Shown here in pieces: positions 15,511 through 23,850 of a stretch of 35,756 nt of DNA. This DNA comes from CAZGOM01 sp964527265. GTDB taxonomy: Bacteria > Planctomycetota > Phycisphaerae > Phycisphaerales > Phycisphaeraceae. Each line of letters starts with the position of its first letter. Positions within the stretch are counted from its first letter, which is position 1. The notes beneath the pieces were generated by a model. That model saw nothing but the letters and a program-made list of their open reading frames with translations. It was not told the DNA's origin and searched no databases. Position numbers and translations under genes: made by a program. The DNA lies in contig CAZGOM010000042.1 in NCBI GenBank assembly GCA_964527265.1, positions 1 to 35,756 of the forward strand, read 5' to 3'.

Positions 15511-17261
15511 AATCCTCCAACTCCGATCCCGGCTTCTTCAAACGCCTTATCTCTCCAGGCTTTGAACCCTCCTGGCGTCACGCCATCGCACTGGCCCTCA
15601 TCACCATCATCACCTACGCCATCATCGGCTCCGCCAGCACCCTCTTTGACCGCGACGAACCCCGCTTCGCCCAGGCCACTGCCGAAATGCTCTCCAGCGG
15701 GAACTACCTCTACCCCACCTTCAACGGCAACCTCCGCCCCGATAAACCCATCCTCATCTACTGGTTCATGACCACCAGTTCCAAGATCCTCGGCCACACC
15801 GAACTGGCCGTCCGCATTTGGTCCATACTCGGTGTCGCAGGCGCATCCCTCATGACATTCTGGATGGGCAAACGCCTCGCCAATGCCTGGGTCGGCCTCA
15901 TCGCCGCCGCCATGATGACCACCACTCCTATGTTCATGATCACCGGCACCGCCTCCACTGCCGATGGCCTCCTTTTCTTCTTTATCACCCTCGCTTTTGC
16001 CGTGTTCGTCCGCGTCTCCACCGATCCCTCGCTCAAACCACGCTGGCAGGATTACGCGCTCCTCACCATCGCTTTAGGCGGCGCGCAACTTACCAAGGGT
16101 CCCGTCGGCATCGCCATCCCCCTCTTGGGCTTCGTCGGCTGTTTCTTCATGCTCCACCGCCTGGGCCAGACCACCCCCAGAATCCTTGCCCTCGCCATCA
16201 CTTCCGCCATCCTCGGCACCGCCCTCTTCCTCGCCTGGGCCATCCCCGCAAACAACGCCACCGGCGGTGAATTCCTCAAGCTCGGCATCGGCAAGCACGT
16301 CGTGGAACGCACCGTCTCCGCCAAGGAATCCCACGGCGGCAAGGGCCTCCTCTACTTCGCCACCCTGCCCCTCTACATCCCCTTCATCCTCGCCTACTTC
16401 TTCCCCTGGACACTCATGGGCTTCGCCACCCTCGGCATGACCTGGCGGGGCACTGTCGGTTCCGCCCGCCTCAAAGCACTCTGCATCGGCTGGGCCGCCC
16501 CCACCTTCATCCTCATGTCCCTCGTCGCCACCAAGCTCCCCCACTACATCCTCCCCATCTGGCCCGCCATCGCCCTCCTCACCGCCTCCGCCCTCGACCA
16601 CTTCCGCAGAAATCCCGGCGAGCCCCACGAACGCCTCTGGGCTCACCGCGGCGGCATCTTTTTCGCCCCCATCGCCATCGGCATCTCCCTCATCCTCCTC
16701 ATCGCCCCCTGGGGCGTCCCCGCCTTCAACGTCCCCGCCATGCCCTCCCTCCAGATCCCTGGCATCATCGTCGCCTCCCTCATCCTCCTGCTCAGCGCCA
16801 TCGTCCTGCGCCTCCACCTCACCTGGCGCTTCACCCAGGCCTGCCTCGTCCTCTGGGTCGGCGTCATCATCATCCAGTTCGCCCTCGCCTTCGTCCTCCT
16901 CCCCGCCATCGAACCCCTCAAGCTCGGCCCCCAGGTCGCAAAAATCGTCAAGAAAGCCGGCACCGATACCACCCCCGTCGCCACCATGGATTACCAGGAA
17001 GCCTCCCTCGACTTCTACTTAAACCGCCCTCCCATCGCCCGCCTCGGCCCCGCTGACTACACCGCCTGGGCCGCCGACCCTGCCCCCGGCATCCTGGTGC
17101 TCACCCGCACCATGGTCGAACAAATCGCTCCCCCCAAAGACACCCGGATCTCCGAAACCGGCAGCGTCAAAGGACTCAACCATTCCAAAGGCAAACCCAT
17201 GGAAGTCGTCGTCCTCAGCAAAACCAGCCTCGCCAATACCCCCGCCTCCCAACCCCAATAA
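15504..17261 (+). CDS. ArnT/PMT-like (GT83-type) membrane glycosyltransferase
   Basis: A 585-residue integral membrane protein with about 11-12 hydrophobic helices. The first extracytoplasmic loop carries FDRDEPRFAQATAEML, the D-E-x-R motif of ArnT-type lipid-linked sugar transferases, and the first half has the typical YPTFNGNLRPDKPILIYWF stretch. Such enzymes move a sugar from a polyprenyl phosphate donor to lipid A, protein or another surface acceptor. The GT2 enzyme at 29923-30606 is the kind that makes such donors, but it is far away. Start choice: an in-frame ATG at 15453 overlaps the cbiX stop, but the 17 codons in between are the intergenic heptad repeat, so ATG 15504 is preferred. 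The acceptor cannot be inferred. Confidence 0.87.
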   Translation: MTQSSNSDPGFFKRLISPGFEPSWRHAIALALITIITYAIIGSASTLFDRDEPRFAQATAEMLSSGNYLYPTFNGNLRPDKPILIYWFMTTSSKILGHTELAVRIWSILGVAGASLMTFWMGKRLANAWVGLIAAAMMTTTPMFMITGTASTADGLLFFFITLAFAVFVRVSTDPSLKPRWQDYALLTIALGGAQLTKGPVGIAIPLLGFVGCFFMLHRLGQTTPRILALAITSAILGTALFLAWAIPANNATGGEFLKLGIGKHVVERTVSAKESHGGKGLLYFATLPLYIPFILAYFFPWTLMGFATLGMTWRGTVGSARLKALCIGWAAPTFILMSLVATKLPHYILPIWPAIALLTASALDHFRRNPGEPHERLWAHRGGIFFAPIAIGISLILLIAPWGVPAFNVPAMPSLQIPGIIVASLILLLSAIVLRLHLTWRFTQACLVLWVGVIIIQFALAFVLLPAIEPLKLGPQVAKIVKKAGTDTTPVATMDYQEASLDFYLNRPPIARLGPADYTAWAADPAPGILVLTRTMVEQIAPPKDTRISETGSVKGLNHSKGKPMEVVVLSKTSLANTPASQPQ

Positions 17262-17271
17262 CCCCAATTCT

Positions 17272-17766
17272 TCAGACCCTGGACTCGGGACTCTGGACCC
17301 GGGACATTTTTTCCGTCACCCACCAGCAATACAAAAGCGGCACCGCACCCAGCACCCCAAAACTGCAATCAATCAACTGCCACCCAAACGGAATCCCCCG
17401 CACCGCCCCCGCAATAAACGCCAGCGGCAAGATCCCCAGGCACGCCGCCACCCCCGCCTTCACCACCCACACATTCCGCACCGGCTCCAGGTACGGCCCG
17501 ACAAAAAACACCGCTATCGCCAGGTGTGCGAACGCCAGCCAATCCGTCCCATACCCCACCCACGGGTATTTCCCATACGTCTCCCGCAGCCCATCCCGCA
17601 CCACGATCACCCACCCGCTCTCCACCCCCAGCACCTTCACCAGCCAGTCCATCTCTATAAGCAGCGGAAACGCCGTCACCCCGCTAAGCACCAATCCCAC
17701 AATGAAAAGCCCCATCGACAGCCGATAACGTCGTAAAAGTGTTGCATGCAGATCTATTTCCGACAT
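17272..17766 (-). CDS. Small four-helix membrane protein, unknown function
   Basis: From ATG 17766, with GGGGGA six bases upstream, the protein has 164 residues; an in-frame start at 17805 lacks this signal. Four hydrophobic segments are visible: about residues 12-32, 70-88, 95-120 and 128-150 (FGVLGAVPLLYCWWV). Motifs YGTDWLAFAHLAIAVFFVGPYLEPVRN and RGIPFGWQLIDCSFG look conserved and I associate them with an uncharacterised bacterial membrane family, without a named function. The last ten residues (SRVQSPESRV) and the stop are formed by the intergenic heptad repeat at 17273-17305, so the natural C-terminus probably ended near WWVTEK. It is convergent with the ArnT-like gene, ten bases away. 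Confidence 0.75.
   Translation of the reverse strand: MSEIDLHATLLRRYRLSMGLFIVGLVLSGVTAFPLLIEMDWLVKVLGVESGWVIVVRDGLRETYGKYPWVGYGTDWLAFAHLAIAVFFVGPYLEPVRNVWVVKAGVAACLGILPLAFIAGAVRGIPFGWQLIDCSFGVLGAVPLLYCWWVTEKMSRVQSPESRV
17273..17305. repeat. Heptad-type repeat, copy b, inside a gene 3' end
   Basis: CAGACCCTGGACTCGGGACT and the following bases form four to five about 7-nt units of the type GGACTCT/GGACCCG. The repeat supplies the last codons of the 17272-17766 gene. Confidence 0.5.
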
Positions 17767-17849
17767 GAAATCCCCCTTTTGTTGGGCTCGCCCGAGTTTA
17801 CCCATGGCAACCCGCCTTCACCTCATGTAACTTTGACGCAGCCTTTCCT

Positions 17850-17893
17850 CTGGCCCCTCTCTCAGCGAGAGGGCTCAGGCGAAGGTTTTCTGT
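17850..17893. repeat. REP-like hairpin element, copy B
   Basis: CTCTGGCCCC followed by the perfect stem CCCTCTC / GAGAGGG with loop TCAGC, then CTCAGGCGAAGGTTTTCT. Order and flanks match copy A at 14828-14878. It lies between the divergent membrane-protein and lipoprotein genes. Confidence 0.6.
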
Positions 17894-17929
17894 ATTCAGT
17901 CATTCGCGCCTATCCCCCAAAGGCTCACA

Positions 17930-18505
17930 ATGCCCCGCTTCTTCATTTTCACCCTCACTGCACTCTGCCTGGCCTTCCCCGGCTGCCATCTGCCCGAAAA
18001 CGACCCCTCCACACAACCTGCCACACAACCAGAGTCCTCAGAAACCCAACCGGCTACCCAGTTTTCCGAATCCCACTCGGATCAACCCGCAACTCAAACC
18101 GCCGCCACGCACCCAGCCACCCAGCCAGTCACCCTGAGCACCTATCACACCAAGGAACGCAAAGTCCTCGAACTCACCCCTGGCCTCACCTTCGAACAGG
18201 TTCAAACGATTCTTGAAGATCCATTCGTCTTCACCGATTCTTTCTCTGTCGAGATCAACTGCCCCCCCTTCAACACTTCCTACAGACTCGCATTCATCCC
18301 CAACCCCGCCGATCGAAACATCATTCTTCACACCGTTGAATGGTCGCCCAATGACCAGTTTGTCCCGCAATCCATCATCATCTTGCCCAAAGATTTGGCT
18401 GGTTTCACCTCCGAAGAAGCCTTTCTCAAAGAACTCTTCCCGCCGCCTCAGACATTCACCCCACCTCGTCTTCATTCTGACCAGACTCTAAACCCCAAGC
18501 CCTAG
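17930..18505 (+). CDS. Lipoprotein with PATQ-rich linker, unknown function
   Basis: A 191-residue protein. The N-terminus MPRFFIFTLTALCLAFPGC is a lipoprotein signal with C19 as the likely lipidated residue (relaxed lipobox FPGC). Residues about 20-70 are a Thr/Gln/Pro-rich linker containing four PATQ units, typical of Phycisphaerae envelope proteins. The rest is a small alpha/beta domain (ERKVLELTPGLTFEQVQTIL; IIILPKDLAGFTSEEAFLKE) that resembles short envelope or SmpA-like folds, which is only a suggestion. AAAGG lies seven bases before ATG 17930. The C-terminus (LHSDQTLNPKP) again coincides with a degenerate copy of the heptad repeat. It is convergent with hemW, eight bases away. Confidence 0.78.
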   Translation: MPRFFIFTLTALCLAFPGCHLPENDPSTQPATQPESSETQPATQFSESHSDQPATQTAATHPATQPVTLSTYHTKERKVLELTPGLTFEQVQTILEDPFVFTDSFSVEINCPPFNTSYRLAFIPNPADRNIILHTVEWSPNDQFVPQSIIILPKDLAGFTSEEAFLKELFPPPQTFTPPRLHSDQTLNPKP

Positions 18506-18513
18506 CCCCTTCT

Positions 18514-19776
18514 TCAAACCAGTTCCCCAATCACCGTATCCGCCACAAACAGCCCCGCCCGCGTTAGCTTGACCCGCCCCTCCATGCGCTCGAGCATCCC
18601 CACCTGTAATAAATACTCCGCCCGCACCCTTCTCTCTTGAGTCGAACCCACCAGCTCATCGAAAAATCCCTCTTCGATCCCCTCGTTCAACCTCAGCCCC
18701 AGCATCAAACGCTCCGCCACCCGCCGATCCGCATCAAACGTCTCAAACTCCGACATCGGCGGTGCTTCCGGTGACTCTATGTACTTGTACAAGTGCCCCA
18801 GGTTCTTCCACAACCACCCCTCATGGTGGCTCCCAGCACCCGGGCCCATGCCGATCCAGTTCAAATTCTTCCAGTACGCCAGATTGTGTTGGCATCGCCT
18901 GTCCACTCCCTCACGCACCCGCGCAAAATTGCTCACCTCATACTGCCCAAAACCCGACGCGGCCAGCACGTCCAGCACCACCTCATACATTTCCTTTTCA
19001 ATCTCCTCGTCCGCCGGCGTCACCCGCCCCAACTCCAGCTTCTTTGTCAACACTGTGTGCGGCTCATACGTCAATCCATAAACACTCAAATGCTCCACTC
19101 CCAGCGACACTGCTTTGCTTAAATCCGCTTCAAGCTGACGCACTGTCTGTCCCGGGATCGCAAAAATCAGGTCCAGGTTCAAATTCGTAATCCCCGCCTC
19201 CCGCAGCAGGTCCAGCGCCCGCGGAATGCTCTCAGGATCATGCCACCGCTCCAGTGCCTTCAGCAACTCCGGTTGAAACGACTGCGCTCCAAGGCTCATC
19301 CGATTCACCCCCGCATCCGCCAGCATCCGCGCCATTTCCCGCGTCACCGTCTCCGGGTTGGCCTCCACCGTAAACTCTGTCACATTTTCTATAACCCCAT
19401 GATTATTCAAAGACTTAAGAATCGGCTGCCAATTCTCCACCGACAGATACGTCGGCGTCCCCCCACCCACAAACACCGTGCGCGGCTTCATGCGGAACTG
19501 CCCCGCCTTCCACGCGATCTCCCGCCCCAGCGCCACCCCAAACTCCCCCTGCTTCCGGTCATCCACAATGCTGTAAAAATCACAGTAATGGCACTTATGA
19601 AAGCAAAACGGGATGTGCAAATACACCGCATCAACCGGCGTAGGATTTGTTAGAGCAAGGGTTTGTATGTCATGAGGGCGAGCGTTAGAATGATGTCGTT
19701 CACCCCCGGGGCCGGGCTCATTCTGTCCGGCGCCGCTCTGACCCTTAAATGCTGAGCCAGCCTGAGGAAGTGTCAT
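18514..19776 (-). CDS. hemW: Radical SAM heme chaperone HemW (coproporphyrinogen-oxidase-like)
   Basis: From ATG 19776 a 420-residue protein. VYLHIPFCFHKCHYCDFYS holds the radical SAM cluster motif C58-x3-C62-x2-C65; VFVGGGTPTYLS is the glycine-rich SAM site; TVEANPETVTREMARMLADAG, NRMSLGAQSF and LNLDLIFAIPGQT are conserved HemW/HemN blocks; CQHNLAYWKNLNWIGMGPGAGSH and a C-terminal wHTH-like HemN_C domain complete it. HemW inserts heme into respiratory enzymes and differs from true HemN by its shorter N-terminus and Cys motif. The start is uncertain: residues 1-48 look unlike the family, and GTG 19626 would begin right at the domain. ATG 19776 overlaps the ATG of the divergent FHA gene by two bases. 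Confidence 0.88.
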   Translation of the reverse strand: MTLPQAGSAFKGQSGAGQNEPGPGGERHHSNARPHDIQTLALTNPTPVDAVYLHIPFCFHKCHYCDFYSIVDDRKQGEFGVALGREIAWKAGQFRMKPRTVFVGGGTPTYLSVENWQPILKSLNNHGVIENVTEFTVEANPETVTREMARMLADAGVNRMSLGAQSFQPELLKALERWHDPESIPRALDLLREAGITNLNLDLIFAIPGQTVRQLEADLSKAVSLGVEHLSVYGLTYEPHTVLTKKLELGRVTPADEEIEKEMYEVVLDVLAASGFGQYEVSNFARVREGVDRRCQHNLAYWKNLNWIGMGPGAGSHHEGWLWKNLGHLYKYIESPEAPPMSEFETFDADRRVAERLMLGLRLNEGIEEGFFDELVGSTQERRVRAEYLLQVGMLERMEGRVKLTRAGLFVADTVIGELV

Positions 19777-20386
19777 GGAAGTCACGTTGGTCATGTTTCT
19801 ATCCGATGGTACGAGGCGGGACTTTCCCATCCAAAAGGACATGGCCATCATTGGCCGCGCCCATGGCTGTGATCTTAGGATCCCGCTTTCGAGCGTTTCC
19901 CGTCAGCACTGCGAGCTACGCATTGTCGACGATAAACTCGTCGTGCGCGACTTAGGCTCCTCCAACGGCACCTACCACAACTCCATCCGCATTCAGGAAG
20001 CCACCCTCAAGGCTGGCGATGAACTCGTCATTGGCCCCGTGGTCTTCATCACCGTCGTCAACGGCCAGCCCGGCCATATCGATCCCGTCCGCACCTTGGT
20101 CGAGACCAAGGCTCCCTCCCGCATCATGCCCGCCGTCAACTCTGAATCAGGCAACGCCGAATCCGACGATCTGGACCTCCAGCCCGTCGCCTTCCAGGAC
20201 GACAGCGACAAAAACCTCCCCGACGTCGACAACGAGTCCCACACCCCCACGGTTGACCTCGACGATCCCCTCGCCGCCCTCCAGGCCCTCACCCAAAACC
20301 GCAACGAAGACGAAACCGAGTCCGTCTTCCCCCTTCCCAACGACGAGGAAGAAGACAAGAAACGTTCACCCAAGAAGAAAAAATAA
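19775..20386 (+). CDS. FHA-domain protein
   Basis: A 203-residue protein. Residues about 1-98 are a forkhead-associated domain with its phosphothreonine-binding signature: IGR at 26-28, SRQH at 42-45 and GSSNGT at 61-66. FHA domains bind phosphothreonine peptides and often link Ser/Thr kinases with targets. Residues about 100-190 are acidic and disordered-looking, and the protein ends in a basic patch (KKRSPKKKK). No kinase gene is adjacent. GAGGAAG six bases before ATG 19775 supports the start, which overlaps the divergent hemW start. Ends at a hairpin terminator. Confidence 0.92.
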   Translation: MEVTLVMFLSDGTRRDFPIQKDMAIIGRAHGCDLRIPLSSVSRQHCELRIVDDKLVVRDLGSSNGTYHNSIRIQEATLKAGDELVIGPVVFITVVNGQPGHIDPVRTLVETKAPSRIMPAVNSESGNAESDDLDLQPVAFQDDSDKNLPDVDNESHTPTVDLDDPLAALQALTQNRNEDETESVFPLPNDEEEDKKRSPKKKK

Positions 20387-20412
20387 GTCTCGACTCTCAC
20401 GAAACTAAAACC

Positions 20413-20434
20413 ACGCCCCGCTCACCCGGGGCGT
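20413..20434 (+). terminator. Rho-independent-type terminator of the FHA gene
   Basis: ACGCCCCG / CGGGGCGT, an 8-bp GC-rich stem with loop CTCACC, followed by TGTCTTT, 26 bases after the FHA stop. Confidence 0.8.
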
Positions 20435-20445
20435 TGTCTTTAGAA

Positions 20446-20474
20446 GATGGGTCTTGGGTTCTGGGTCTTGAGCC
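20446..20474. repeat. Heptad-type intergenic repeat, copy c (inverted)
   Basis: GGGTCTTGGGTTCTGGGTCT and flanks; the reverse complement shares a core of about 23 bp with copy a at 15480-15510. It sits just after the FHA terminator. Confidence 0.65.
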
Positions 20475-20475
20475 T

Positions 20476-20528
20476 TGTCAGATAAAAACAAGGCACCTCA
20501 CCCATCCCTCTACCCTATTTATCTGACA
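20476..20528. promoter_or_regulatory. 11-bp inverted repeat before the RNA methyltransferase gene
   Basis: TGTCAGATAAA (20476-20486) and TTTATCTGACA (20518-20528) are perfect inverted copies with a 31-bp centre. No T-run follows. It may be a leader hairpin or a two-site operator for the gene at 20554. Another heptad-like stretch (AGAACCCAATACCAGAACCC) follows directly. Confidence 0.45.
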
Positions 20529-20553
20529 GAACCCAATACCAGAACCCATCCCC

Positions 20554-21384
20554 ATGCGCCCCCCACTCAAAATCACCAGCGCCGACAACCCTCGCGTCAA
20601 ATCCGCTGTCCGCCTCCGCGACCGCAAAGAGCGCGACCTCACCGGACACTTCCTCGCAGAAGGTGCCCGCGAGATCTCCCGTGCCATTGCAGCCGGGCTC
20701 ACCCCCGTTGAGTTCTACGCCTGCCAGACGCTTCTCAAATCCCAACCCTCCTCCGCCCTTGCAGCCCTGGGCGCCAACCAAGCCATTCAGGACCACGCCC
20801 AAATCTACGACGTCTCCGAATCCATCCTCGGCAAAATCGCCTACCACGACCGCCCCGAAGGCATCATCGCCGTCTTCAAAACCCCAACCCACTCTCTCGA
20901 TACCCTCACACTCCCGGCTCTTCCTGAAAAACCAATCCTCCTCCTCATCGCCGTCGGCATCGAAAAACCCGGCAACCTCGGCGCCCTCGCCCGCACCGCT
21001 TCCGCCGCCGGCGTCCACGCCCTTCTCGTCGCCGATGGCGTTACCGATCCCTTCAATCCCAACGCCATCCGCGCCTCCACCGGCGCCGTCTTCTCACTCC
21101 CCATCGTCGGTGCCACGCGCGACCAGACCCTCGCCTTCCTCAAACAACACAACATCACTCTGCTAGTCTCCACCCCCGCCGATGCCGTCCCATACACACA
21201 GGTCAACATGACCGGCCCCACCGCCCTCGCCATCGGCGCTGAAGACCAGGGCCTCGGCCAAGCCTGGCTCGCCTCAGGCACACGCATCCGCATCCCCATG
21301 GCCGACTCTCACGTCGACTCCCTCAACGCCTCCGTCTCCGGCGCGCTCCTCCTCTACGAAGCAATCCGCCAGCGTGGCAACTGA
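20554..21384 (+). CDS. SpoU/TrmH-family RNA 2'-O-methyltransferase
   Basis: A 276-residue protein. The N-terminal substrate-binding part opens with KITSADNPRVKSAVRLRDRK and FLAEGAREISRAIAAG, as in RlmB/TsnR-type enzymes. The C-terminal SPOUT knot has the three SpoU motifs: EKPGNLGALARTA with the catalytic arginine, FNPNAIRASTGAVFSLP, and IGAEDQGL followed by RIPMADSHVDSLNASVSGALLL. These enzymes methylate ribose 2'-OH of rRNA or tRNA using SAM. RlmB-like rRNA methylation is the nearest guess, but the target cannot be decided. There is no clear Shine-Dalgarno before ATG 20554; the gene begins at its domain. Confidence 0.9.
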   Translation: MRPPLKITSADNPRVKSAVRLRDRKERDLTGHFLAEGAREISRAIAAGLTPVEFYACQTLLKSQPSSALAALGANQAIQDHAQIYDVSESILGKIAYHDRPEGIIAVFKTPTHSLDTLTLPALPEKPILLLIAVGIEKPGNLGALARTASAAGVHALLVADGVTDPFNPNAIRASTGAVFSLPIVGATRDQTLAFLKQHNITLLVSTPADAVPYTQVNMTGPTALAIGAEDQGLGQAWLASGTRIRIPMADSHVDSLNASVSGALLLYEAIRQRGN

Positions 21385-21561
21385 AATCCCGACCCTGTTG
21401 ATCTTGCGAAAATCCGGCCCTACATTTTCCCTTCCTTCAAGACACCGCACTCAGTCTTCCACAATCCGCAAATTACCCCTGCCAATTCCCGCTCCTCAAA
21501 CCACGCATACGCTACAGTGCAACCGGTTCCTAACCACACTCCAAAACTCCCGGAGCACTCC

Positions 21562-22962
21562 ATGCAAATCACCTTCCAAGGCGCCTCCCGCCAAGTCACA
21601 GGCTCTCGCTATCTTCTCAACGCCGGCGGACTTAACATCCTCATCGATTGCGGCATGTTCCAGGAACGTGATTACGTCGCCCGCAACTGGTCCCCCTTCG
21701 ACCCCGACCCCAAAACCATCGATCGCCTCGTGCTCACCCACGCACACCTTGACCACTGCGGCCTCATCCCCCGCTTAGTCGCCCAGGGCTACAACAACCC
21801 CATCATCACCACCGAGCCCTCCGTTGCACTCGCCCGCCTCATCATGACCGACTCTGCCCGCATTCAGGAGGAAGATGCCGCTTACAAAATCATCCGTCAG
21901 CAGCGCGAAAACCGCACGCCGCCACGCCCCGTCGTCCCACTCTACAAAACCCAGGACGCCATGGCCGCATCCACTCTCCTAAAAGGCTATCCCTTTCACA
22001 AGCCCATCAAGCTCAATGACCAAGTCATCATCACCTTCTTTGAAGCCGGCCACATCCTCGGCTCAGGGTCCGTCCTCTTTGAAGTCACCGAAAACAACAA
22101 AACCCGCACCATCCTCTTCTCCGGTGACATCGGTCAGTGGGACAAACCCCTCATCAACGACCCCGAAACACTCCCCCGCGCCGACTACGTCGTTATGGAA
22201 TCCACCTACGGGGACCGTCTCCATAACAAATCCGTTTCCATCGAAACCCAACTCGCAAACATCATCAACCCCGTGGCCGAGCGCGGCGGCACCGTCGTCA
22301 TCCCCACCTTTGCACTCGAACGCGCACAGGAACTTGTCTACCACCTGGGCAACCTCCACCGCGACAAGCGCATCCCGCCACTTAAAACCTTCGTCGACAG
22401 CCCCATGGCCGCCGATGTTACCGCCACCTTCCTCGAGTATTCCGAATACCTCGATGAGCCCACCATGAAGCTCTTCCATGCCGGCCTCGCCCCCCTGCGC
22501 TTCCCAGGCCTGCGCTACACCCGCGCCGCCGTCGACTCCAAAGCCATCAATGGCATCACTGGCCCCAAAATCATCATGGCCACCTCCGGCATGTGCGAAG
22601 CCGGACGTATCAAACACCACCTCCGCCAGTACATCTCAGACCCCAAAAATGCCATCGTCTTCGTCGGATACCAATCCCCCGGCACACTCGGCGCCATCAT
22701 CAAATCCGGCGAAAACCCTGTCCGTATCCACGGCGCCTTCTACCCCGTCAAAGCGCAACTCGCCGAAATCTCCGGCATGAGCGCGCACGGCGACCGCGAC
22801 GACCTCTTCAAATGGCTCTCAGGCTTCAAATCCCCCCCACGCAAAATCTTCCTCACCCACGGCGAAGCCTCCGTCTGCAACAAACTACGCGACACCATCA
22901 CCCAGAAACTCGGCTGGACCGCCGTCGCACCCGACATCGGACATTCCGAAACACTTGACTGA
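21562..22962 (+). CDS. Beta-CASP metallo-beta-lactamase ribonuclease-like protein
   Basis: A 466-residue MBL-fold protein. Motif 2 HAHLDHCG gives zinc ligands H60, H62, D64 and H65; further ligands are in AGHILGSG and FSGDIGQW. The beta-CASP insert shows ESTYGDR, SPMA, and the conserved SGMCEAGRIKHHL, and the end has EISGMSAHGDRDDLFKWL and FLTHGE. This is the layout of bacterial proteins related to CPSF73/Ysh1 (COG1236, MBL-fold RNA-specificity factor), expected to be endo- or exoribonucleases; no KH domain is fused. The frame is open to 21517, but GGAG before ATG 21562 and the domain start decide for 21562. Confidence 0.92.
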   Translation: MQITFQGASRQVTGSRYLLNAGGLNILIDCGMFQERDYVARNWSPFDPDPKTIDRLVLTHAHLDHCGLIPRLVAQGYNNPIITTEPSVALARLIMTDSARIQEEDAAYKIIRQQRENRTPPRPVVPLYKTQDAMAASTLLKGYPFHKPIKLNDQVIITFFEAGHILGSGSVLFEVTENNKTRTILFSGDIGQWDKPLINDPETLPRADYVVMESTYGDRLHNKSVSIETQLANIINPVAERGGTVVIPTFALERAQELVYHLGNLHRDKRIPPLKTFVDSPMAADVTATFLEYSEYLDEPTMKLFHAGLAPLRFPGLRYTRAAVDSKAINGITGPKIIMATSGMCEAGRIKHHLRQYISDPKNAIVFVGYQSPGTLGAIIKSGENPVRIHGAFYPVKAQLAEISGMSAHGDRDDLFKWLSGFKSPPRKIFLTHGEASVCNKLRDTITQKLGWTAVAPDIGHSETLD

Positions 22963-22995
22963 TCCATTCAAATCAAAAATGCTGCCTCTTGCTCT

Positions 22996-23026
22996 GACCG
23001 GACCCTAAACCCCAGATCACAGACCC
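22996..23026. repeat. Heptad-type repeat, degenerate copy
   Basis: GACCGGACCCTAAACCCCAG and following bases, with about 7-nt ACCC/CCCCAGA units, lie between two convergent stops. It is a weaker match than copies a and c. Confidence 0.4.
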
Positions 23027-23031
23027 TTTCC

Positions 23032-23775
23032 CTACCTCTTCTTCAGCCACTCCTCAAATCGTATCCGCCCCGCCAGCGCTGGCCCCGCCGGCGTCAGGCT
23101 CTGGTCATTGAGCTTCAGCCCGAAATAAAGCGCCTCTGGGTCCGTCTTCACTTTCCGCGCATCCCCCGTCGCACTCAAGAATTGCTGAACCAATTGGTTC
23201 AGTGCAATCGACTCCGGCCCCGCCAGATCCACCAACCCATTGAGTGGCGCCTTAAGCGCAATCTCCGCCACCGCCGCCGACACATCTTCCGCCGCGATTG
23301 GCTTTAACAACGCCGAAGGCAGACGAACCATCTCCCCCTCTGTAGCCGACCCTGCAATCGCACCCACAAACTCAAAAAACTGCGTTGACCGCACAATCGT
23401 GTAGGGAATCCCGCTCCCCTTCACGAGATTTTCCTGCGCCATCTTCGCCCGGAAATACCCGCTCGCCAAAAGCCGGTCTGTCCCCACCACAGACACCGCC
23501 ACGTGGTGCTTCACCCCCGCCCCCGTCTCCGCGGCAATCAGATTCCGCCCCGACCTCTCAAAAAAATCCATTGCTGCCTTGTCCTCAAACGAAGGTGAAT
23601 TCGCCACATCCACCACCACCTGCGCACCCCTGATAGCCTCCGCCAACCCCTCACCGGTCACCGCATTGATCCCCTTGGATGGGGAGGCCGCGATCACCTC
23701 ATGCCCCCGCCCGCGAAGGATGCTCACCACGTTTTTCCCAATCAGCCCCGTACCACCAACAACAACGACTTTCAT
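23032..23775 (-). CDS. NAD(P)-binding atypical SDR (NmrA-like) protein
   Basis: A 247-residue Rossmann-fold protein. MKVVVVGGTGLIGKNVVSIL carries the GGTGLIG dinucleotide-binding loop; VVDVANSPSF and VSVVGTDRLLASGYFRAKMA follow (the YxxxK of classical SDRs appears as YFRAK), then VKGSGIPYTIVRSTQFFEF, characteristic of NmrA/YtfG-like atypical SDRs. It may be a redox sensor or reductase with unknown substrate. The frame is open to 23844, but the intervening bases are heptad-repeat-like and the domain starts at ATG 23775. It is downstream of the ankyrin gene in the same direction with a 72-bp gap. Confidence 0.9.
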   Translation of the reverse strand: MKVVVVGGTGLIGKNVVSILRGRGHEVIAASPSKGINAVTGEGLAEAIRGAQVVVDVANSPSFEDKAAMDFFERSGRNLIAAETGAGVKHHVAVSVVGTDRLLASGYFRAKMAQENLVKGSGIPYTIVRSTQFFEFVGAIAGSATEGEMVRLPSALLKPIAAEDVSAAVAEIALKAPLNGLVDLAGPESIALNQLVQQFLSATGDARKVKTDPEALYFGLKLNDQSLTPAGPALAGRIRFEEWLKKR

Positions 23776-23817
23776 TTCAACCACCTTATTTAAATGCCGA
23801 CCACGATGTCTTCCTCG

Positions 23818-23850
23818 GACCAGAAACCAAGCACCAGACCCCAATCTTCA
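23818..23850. repeat. Heptad-type repeat, degenerate copy
   Basis: GGACCAGAAACCAAGCACCA and following bases lie between the ankyrin gene and the SDR gene and reach the ankyrin stop codon. Weaker match to the family. Confidence 0.4.

Noticed and set aside
16074..16817. Leftward open frame of 247 codons, very Gly/Asp/Glu-rich
   Set aside because: Antisense shadow of the ArnT-like membrane protein; such composition is expected from C-ending codons read backwards.
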